Origin: Rhizobium brockwellii
Lineage (GTDB): Bacteria; Pseudomonadota; Alphaproteobacteria; Rhizobiales; Rhizobiaceae
Assembly (NCBI RefSeq): GCF_000769405.2
Contig: NZ_CP053439.1
Location: 682,001 to 746,000, forward strand
Direction of reading: 5' to 3'
DNA: 64,000 nt
The notes under the pieces are model-generated. The model was not told where the DNA came from. It saw only the letters and a program-made list of their open reading frames with translations, and ran no database searches. Numbering within the stretch: the first letter of the stretch is position 1; every line of letters begins with the position of its first letter. Below are positions 61,875 to 64,000 of the stretch, in pieces. The position numbers and the translations under genes are program-made.

Positions 61875-61919
61875 CTGCGCAGGGGATTGACGGTGCTGCG
61901 AGGGGCGAGGGGCGATTGA
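61875..61919 (+). pseudogene. Short copy of the 3' end of the 58737-59330 gene
   Basis: Matches 59286-59330 at 39 of 45 positions, same orientation and frame, ending with TGA. Only about 14 codons. It may be a recombination scar or chance in GC-rich repeat-like sequence. Confidence 0.45.
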
Positions 61920-62133
61920 TGATGACGGAGCGACGGACGCGAAATTCGCCGACATCCCATCCGCCATCGCTGTCCTTGCCGCAGAGCTGACCCCACCCTC
62001 CGTCGTCCTCGGGCTTGACCCGAGGATCCACGCTGGCCTCCATCGGCAGCGGCCTGGAGACACGGGCGGGAGCGGGGCGAGGGGGCATGCTGCGACATCT
62101 GTGATTACAGCCGTCTGCCTTCATAGGAAGGCT

Positions 62134-62367
62134 TCACGAGGCTGAGAATTTCACCATGACACCGCGCTGCCGAAAGTGGGCCTCCATCCGCTTCCTGCCA
62201 GAACGGTTATTCTGCACGAGCCTGGCCGGGTCGAATACGGCCTCTTTCAAACCCGCTTGCGTCAACGCTGCCTTGAGGGCCGCGATATGTACGTCGATGT
62301 CGGCGTTGTCCGCCTGGAGCGACTCATAAATGCGGTTTGTTGCATCTGCTACGGTCGGTTCGCTCAC
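62134..62367 (-). CDS. Small hypothetical protein
   Basis: A 77-residue protein (GTG start with ACAGGAGTGTAATC upstream). EPTVADATNRIYESLQADNA, then DIDVHIAALKAALTQAGLKE is helical. Function unknown. Confidence 0.6.
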   Translation of the reverse strand: MSEPTVADATNRIYESLQADNADIDVHIAALKAALTQAGLKEAVFDPARLVQNNRSGRKRMEAHFRQRGVMVKFSAS

Positions 62368-62532
62368 GATTACACTCCTGTTGTCGTCTGGCTGGCCTGA
62401 CCGTATTGGGGTGAAACCTGTTCACGTCAATGGGTGACAATGAATTGGAACATTTCGTCCACTTTCGAAGATGAACCACCAGAAGCCGCCTCCGTACGAG
62501 AGCCGACCTCATCGTTGGCGAATGGCTCAGTG

Positions 62533-63165
62533 TTAGATCTTCAAAAATCGATAGGCGAAGCGATCGGTCTCTCCCTTGATCGACGGATCGAAGACCTTGA
62601 TCGAGTGCGAATCGTCCTTGTTCGCGAGCAGGGTGCTTTCCGCGTCCAGGACGAAGCCGGCCGCCTCCACCTCCTCGCGAACGGAGGCTGGCTCAATCCG
62701 ATGCAATGACTGGGCATCACCTGTGCCGGCTCCGGCGGCGGCGGCGTGATCGACGATGACGTAGAACCCGCCGGGCTTCAGCCGCTCGTAGACGGCTCGA
62801 TTGAAGGCGGCCGCCGTCGCGCCCCTGGCCTGCATCAGGGCGGTGTGGAGATCGTGGTAGAACAGATGCAGCCACAGGACATCCGCTGTTTGCGTGACCT
62901 CCGGCATCGCCACGAGGTCCGCCGAGACGGCTTCGACGTTCGCTCGGCCTGGCTCTTGCGCGAGCGTTCGCATTAGGCCGACCGGATCGTTCTTGAAGTG
63001 AGCGACTTCGGCCGGCACGAAGCTGAAGACCCGTCCTTCGGGTCGCACGATGTCGGAGAAGAGGCGCGTCCAGTCGCCGTCGCCTGGATAAACGTCGATG
63101 ACGTTGGAGCCCGCATCGATGCGTGCGAACCGGATCAATTCGGATAGCTTGGATTGGTCGTACAT
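62533..63165 (-). CDS. Class I SAM-dependent methyltransferase-like protein
   Basis: A 210-residue protein. Motif I is NVIDVYPGDGDWTRLFSDIV, a variant with Pro-Gly-Asp-Gly, followed by GRVFSFVPAE (motif II) and LKPGGFYVIVDHAAAAGAGT. The last segment is a hallmark of a family of putative periplasmic or cytoplasmic methyltransferases. AAAGGAGATCCCA precedes the ATG. Substrate unknown. Confidence 0.85.
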   Translation of the reverse strand: MYDQSKLSELIRFARIDAGSNVIDVYPGDGDWTRLFSDIVRPEGRVFSFVPAEVAHFKNDPVGLMRTLAQEPGRANVEAVSADLVAMPEVTQTADVLWLHLFYHDLHTALMQARGATAAAFNRAVYERLKPGGFYVIVDHAAAAGAGTGDAQSLHRIEPASVREEVEAAGFVLDAESTLLANKDDSHSIKVFDPSIKGETDRFAYRFLKI

Positions 63166-63272
63166 TGGGATCTCCTTTACGGTTGAGTATTCGACGAGCG
63201 CGCGGCGTGCGAGGCTCCGATCAATGGCTCATTCACCTTCGACGCCGGACCGAGGGCCGCAGTCGGCCAGCG

Positions 63273-63689
63273 CTACGCCGGCCCGGACGCGTCCATCTGC
63301 GCGGCGCGCGCCAGCGCTTGCGTGTCGACGTATTCCCGGATGTTGGTCAGTCTGCCGTCCCGGACCGTGATGGCGAAGACCCAGTCGTCCTCGAACGTCT
63401 TGTTCGTGGCTTTGATCTTTCCGTTCGCGAAGCCGACGACCAGGACCCGGTCTCCTTGCGCTACGAACTCCCGGGGTTGCGTGGACGTTTCTATCGACTT
63501 GGATGCCGTCTCGAGCAAATTCGCAAGTCCCGCGTGCCCCCGGTAGGTGCCGGCCAGCGGCCAATCCTTGCCCGGGATGATCCATTCGATGTCTTCGGCA
63601 ACCAGCGCCAGCAGAGCCTCCCTGTCACTGCTGCCGATCGCGGCGAAGAAGTCCTTCACGGTCTGGATGTTCTTTTCGGTGCTCATCAT
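63273..63689 (-). CDS. SnoaL-like / NTF2-fold protein
   Basis: A 138-residue protein: NIQTVKDFFAAIGSSDREAL, then LALVAEDIEWIIPGKDWPLA and GLANLLETASKSIET. Typical of the ketosteroid-isomerase-like (SnoaL) group. GGAGAAATA precedes two Met codons. Not closely related to the copy at 3227. Confidence 0.87.
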   Translation of the reverse strand: MMSTEKNIQTVKDFFAAIGSSDREALLALVAEDIEWIIPGKDWPLAGTYRGHAGLANLLETASKSIETSTQPREFVAQGDRVLVVGFANGKIKATNKTFEDDWVFAITVRDGRLTNIREYVDTQALARAAQMDASGPA

Positions 63690-63770
63690 TATTTCTCCAT
63701 TTCGCTTGGATCGGATCGCGCTCGATCCGATCCGTGCAGCGTGGCGCTGCCGGTGGGCAGGTCGTCTTCA

Positions 63771-64000
63771 TCAGTCGAACTTGACCAGGTCCTTGAAGAT
63801 CAGATGACCCCAGCTCTTTCCGCGCGCCTGGACCAGCAGCCCGCCTTCCGAAAGCCCGCCAAGTTCGATCGGCGCGAAACCGAGATTTTTCGCCAGCGCA
63901 CCAATCTCCGCTGCGGCAGCGTCATCGTCGCTCGCCAGGAACACGACTCTCCTGCCACCCTTTACGGCGGGATCCTGGTCAAGGCTGGCAGCGATCAAAT
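63771..64000 (-). CDS. C-terminal part of an NAD(P)-binding reductase (cut by window edge)
   Basis: About 76 residues, ending FAPIELGGLSEGGLLVQARG and KSWGHLIFKDLVKFD. This is the C-terminus of NADPH-dependent F420 reductase-like / NpdG-type proteins common in rhizobia. The gene continues beyond 64000. Confidence 0.75.
   Translation of the reverse strand, partial: LIAASLDQDPAVKGGRRVVFLASDDDAAAAEIGALAKNLGFAPIELGGLSEGGLLVQARGKSWGHLIFKDLVKFD

Overview
The window looks like chromosomal DNA of a fast-growing Rhizobium, probably of the R. etli / R. leguminosarum / R. phaseoli group. This rests on GC-rich coding sequence, a CcrM-type GANTC methyltransferase, ppdK, a dciA(DUF721)-dsbA-smc core order, DUF982 proteins, a GcrA-like regulator and many RIME-like palindromic intergenic repeats. 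The assignment is inferred from gene content; no database search was possible.

Layout. 1-5.9 kb is mostly core: an ArsR/NIPSNAP/monooxygenase-like group, ccrM, then mutY-HAD-SnoaL on the minus strand and dciA-like DUF721. 6.0-11.2 kb is a sugar ABC transport operon (FucU mutarotase, LacI regulator, ATPase, permease, binding protein). It sits between the intact DUF721 gene and a second copy of that gene's 3' end. A TonB-C-like secreted protein, an orphan RHH antitoxin and a ParDE pair follow. The core then resumes with a DsbA lipoprotein, smc, a candidate small RNA and ppdK. 21-27.6 kb holds small lipoproteins, a DUF1499 protein, a saccharopine-reductase-like/DUF4166 protein, a DCC thiol protein and an MBL hydrolase, among many repeats.

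From tRNA-Gln (27.7 kb) to about 39.4 kb lies the most striking segment, a restriction/abortive-infection island. Vsr and a C5 cytosine methylase are divergently transcribed. A tightly coupled minus-strand operon encodes, in order, an ankyrin-repeat/sigma-70 fusion, a MORC/MutL-like GHKL ATPase, a Z1-type helicase-like ATPase, a PD-(D/E)XK protein and an AIPR protein. The ATPase/helicase/nuclease/methylase set resembles predicted MORC-type restriction systems. The sigma factor with ankyrin repeats as first gene is the unusual part.

40-47.5 kb contains an SDR, a TetR regulator with three near-identical operators, PspA and YiaAB membrane-stress genes, and a large Aas-like MFS/acyltransferase/acyl-ACP synthetase. 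47.7-54.2 kb is an accessory zone after tRNA-Pro: a Crp/Fnr regulator, small proteins, a VapBC-like pair, a Panacea-type toxin-antitoxin module, an IS630-family element and DUF982. 54.2-59.3 kb is a prophage-like control region (S24 repressor, matching 17-bp operators, early genes, GcrA-like and LuxR-HTH proteins) with no structural genes. 59.4-64 kb carries a LysR/SDR pair between inverted repeats, a NIPSNAP protein, a methyltransferase, a SnoaL protein and a truncated NAD(P)-binding protein.

A recurring theme is accessory cargo lying just downstream of an intact gene and followed by a same-orientation fragment of that gene's 3' end (DUF721, TetR, and a weaker case in the phage-like region).
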